Shown here: piece by piece, positions 62,379-64,000 of the stretch | Layout: each line of letters opens with the position of its first letter | Numbering within the stretch: the stretch's first letter is position 1 | NCBI RefSeq assembly: GCF_012910705.2 | Contig: NZ_WTVG02000036.1 | Coordinates: forward strand, 186,001 to 250,000 | DNA from: Aromatoleum anaerobium | GTDB lineage: Bacteria > Pseudomonadota > Gammaproteobacteria > Burkholderiales > Rhodocyclaceae | Length of the DNA stretch: 64,000 nucleotides | Direction: 5' to 3' | Notes under the pieces: generated by a model | Databases searched by the model: none | What the model saw: only the letters and a program-made list of their open reading frames with translations | What the model was told of the DNA's origin: nothing | Program-made: the position numbers and the translations under genes

Positions 62379-64000
62379 TCAGGCCGAGGCTTCCGCCAGG
62401 ATCGCATTGAACGTGGCGCTCGGGCGCATCACCGCGCGGGTCTTCGCCGGATCAGGCAGGTAGTAGCCGCCGATATCGGCCGGACGCCCCTGCGCTGCGC
62501 GCAGTTCCTCGACGATCCTCTGCTCGTTCTCGGCCAGCGCCTTCGCCACCGGTGCGAAACGGGCCTTCAGCTGCGCATCGTCGTCCTGCGCCGCCAGCGC
62601 CTGCGCCCAGTACAGGGCGAGGTAGAAGTGGCTGCCGCGGTTGTCCAGCTCACCCGTCTTGCGCGACGGCGACTTGTCGTTGTCGAGCAGTTTTCCGGTC
62701 GCCTCGTCGAGGGTCCGGGCAAGCAACTTGGCTTTGTCGTTGCCGGTCTTGATGCCCATGTCCTCGAGCGACACCGCCAGCGCGAGGAATTCTCCGAGCG
62801 AATCCCAGCGCAGGTGATTTTCCTCGACCAACTGCTGCACGTGCTTCGGCGCCGAGCCGCCCGCACCGGTTTCGTACATGCCGCCACCGGCCATCAGCGG
62901 CACGATCGACAGCATCTTCGCGCTGGTGCCCAGTTCCATGATCGGGAAGAGATCGGTCAGGTAGTCGCGCAGGATGTTGCCGGTCACCGAGATGGTGTCG
63001 AGGCCGCGGATGACGCGTTCGAGCGTGTAACGCATCGCGCGCACCTGCGACATGATCTGGATGTCGAGCCCGGTGGTGTCGTGATCCTTCAGATAGGTCT
63101 CGACCTTCTTGATCAGCTCCGCCTCGTGCGGGCGATAAGGGTCGAGCCAGAACAGCGCCGGCATGCCGGAGTTGCGGGCACGGTTGACGGCCAGCTTGAC
63201 CCAGTCGCGGATCGCAGCGTCCTTGACCTGGCACATGCGCCAGATGTCGCCTTCCTCGACATTCTGCGTCAGCAGCACTTCGCCGGTGGCGATATCGACG
63301 ATGCGCGCCTCGCCGGCCTCCGGAATCTCGAAAGTCTTGTCGTGCGAACCGTATTCCTCGGCCTGCTGCGCCATCAGGCCGACGTTCGGGACGGTCCCCA
63401 TCGTCGTCGGATCAAAGTTGCCGTTGGTCTTGCAGAAGTTGATCATCTCCTGGTAGATCCGGGCGAAGGTGCTCTCCGGCATCACCGCCTTGGTGTCCTT
63501 CGGCTTGCCGTCGGCGCCCCACATCTTGCCGCCGATGCGGATCATCGCCGGCATCGAGGCGTCGACGATCACGTCGTTCGGGGCGTGCAGGTTGGTGATG
63601 CCCTTGGCCGAGTCGACCATCGCCAGTTCGGGGCGATGCTCATGGCAGGCGTGCAGGTCGCGAACGATCTCGTCGCGCTTCGATTCCGGCAGCGTCGCGA
63701 TCTTCTCGTAGAGGTTCGACATGCCGTTGTTGACGTTGACGCCCAGTTCGTCGAAGAGCTTGCCGTGCTTCTCGAAGGCTTCCTTGTAGAAGATCTTGAC
63801 CGCGTGGCCGAACACGATCGGGTGCGAGACCTTCATCATCGTCGCCTTGACGTGCAGCGAGAACATCACGCCGGTCTTGCGCGCGTCTTCCATCTGCTCT
63901 TCGTAGAACGCACACAGCGCCTTCTTGCTCATGAACATCGAGTCGATGATCTCGCCGTCGAGCAGCGCGACCTTCGGCTTGAGCACGATGGTCTCACCAC
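62379..64000 (-). CDS. Isocitrate dehydrogenase (NADP), monomeric type, 5' end beyond window
   Basis: Large single-chain isocitrate dehydrogenase. About 540 residues are visible; the N-terminal 200 or so lie beyond 64000, where the frame remains open ([16 protein letters not shown]). Family sequences include [61 protein letters not shown] and [17 protein letters not shown]. It lies 228 bp upstream of icd in the same direction. This is a distinct family from the dimeric enzyme. Confidence 0.94.
   Translation of the reverse strand, partial: GETIVLKPKVALLDGEIIDSMFMSKKALCAFYEEQMEDARKTGVMFSLHVKATMMKVSHPIVFGHAVKIFYKEAFEKHGKLFDELGVNVNNGMSNLYEKIATLPESKRDEIVRDLHACHEHRPELAMVDSAKGITNLHAPNDVIVDASMPAMIRIGGKMWGADGKPKDTKAVMPESTFARIYQEMINFCKTNGNFDPTTMGTVPNVGLMAQQAEEYGSHDKTFEIPEAGEARIVDIATGEVLLTQNVEEGDIWRMCQVKDAAIRDWVKLAVNRARNSGMPALFWLDPYRPHEAELIKKVETYLKDHDTTGLDIQIMSQVRAMRYTLERVIRGLDTISVTGNILRDYLTDLFPIMELGTSAKMLSIVPLMAGGGMYETGAGGSAPKHVQQLVEENHLRWDSLGEFLALAVSLEDMGIKTGNDKAKLLARTLDEATGKLLDNDKSPSRKTGELDNRGSHFYLALYWAQALAAQDDDAQLKARFAPVAKALAENEQRIVEELRAAQGRPADIGGYYLPDPAKTRAVMRPSATFNAILAEASA

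Overview
The window is chromosomal DNA of a high-GC betaproteobacterium. Housekeeping gene content and order (argD-argF, rpsT, lpxK/ycaR/kdsB/adk, PHB synthase with phasin, paired isocitrate dehydrogenases, DUF3579 protein) suggest Rhodocyclales, in the Azoarcus/Aromatoleum neighbourhood. That placement is from memory of these families, not a search.

Layout. (1) 1-16195 is backbone: arginine biosynthesis (argF partial, argD), DUF3579, rpsT, murJ, a PEBP-like protein, a phosphofructokinase of mixed active-site type, adk, the envelope operon exbB-exbD-lpxK-ycaR-kdsB, xseA, sodB, a glutathione S-transferase, PHB synthase and a phasin. (2) 16196-24284 is an accessory island or remnant: tyrosine integrase directly behind the phasin, HigBA-like toxin-antitoxin pair, phage-type regulators (HTH, Rha), and two IS630-family insertions, each in a CTAG site. 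One insertion splits a small gene whose frame is restored exactly when the IS is removed. (3) 24330-48614 is a 24.2-kb integrative element in the 3' end of tRNA-Thr(CGT). It is bounded by a 47-bp direct repeat, and both ends carry TGCTAGCCC repeats that look like integrase arm sites. It holds an integrase, three AlpA/excisionase-like HTH proteins, a predicted ADP-ribosyltransferase, a primase-helicase split at a nine-G tract, a repeat-rich candidate origin, HicAB, and an ejection-protein-like gene followed by a 2792-residue polyvalent protein (RadC/JAB domain plus two ADP-ribosyltransferase-like domains). I see no terminase, portal, capsid or tail gene, so it looks like a satellite-type or decayed podovirus-derived element. 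A group IIC-like intron sits just after a terminator, and an IS110-family element interrupts its reverse transcriptase. (4) 48615-64000 returns to backbone: LysR regulator, haloacid-dehalogenase-type HAD, TauE/SafE permease, malate synthase G, a Mut7-C RNase-like protein, thioesterase, CidA/LrgB pair, an MFS-like permease, a second EF-G-like GTPase, an orphan DUF4212 protein, dimeric NADP-isocitrate dehydrogenase and (partial) monomeric isocitrate dehydrogenase.

How parts work together. The envelope operon couples lipid A/KDO synthesis with energy transduction. phaC and the phasin form a PHB granule unit. glcB and the two isocitrate dehydrogenases stand at the glyoxylate/TCA branch point. In the tRNA-Thr element the integrase and AlpA-like proteins would control excision, the primase-helicase with the repeat-rich region would replicate it, HicAB would stabilise it, and the polyvalent protein with its ADP-ribosylating domains would act on the host, perhaps on DNA entry.
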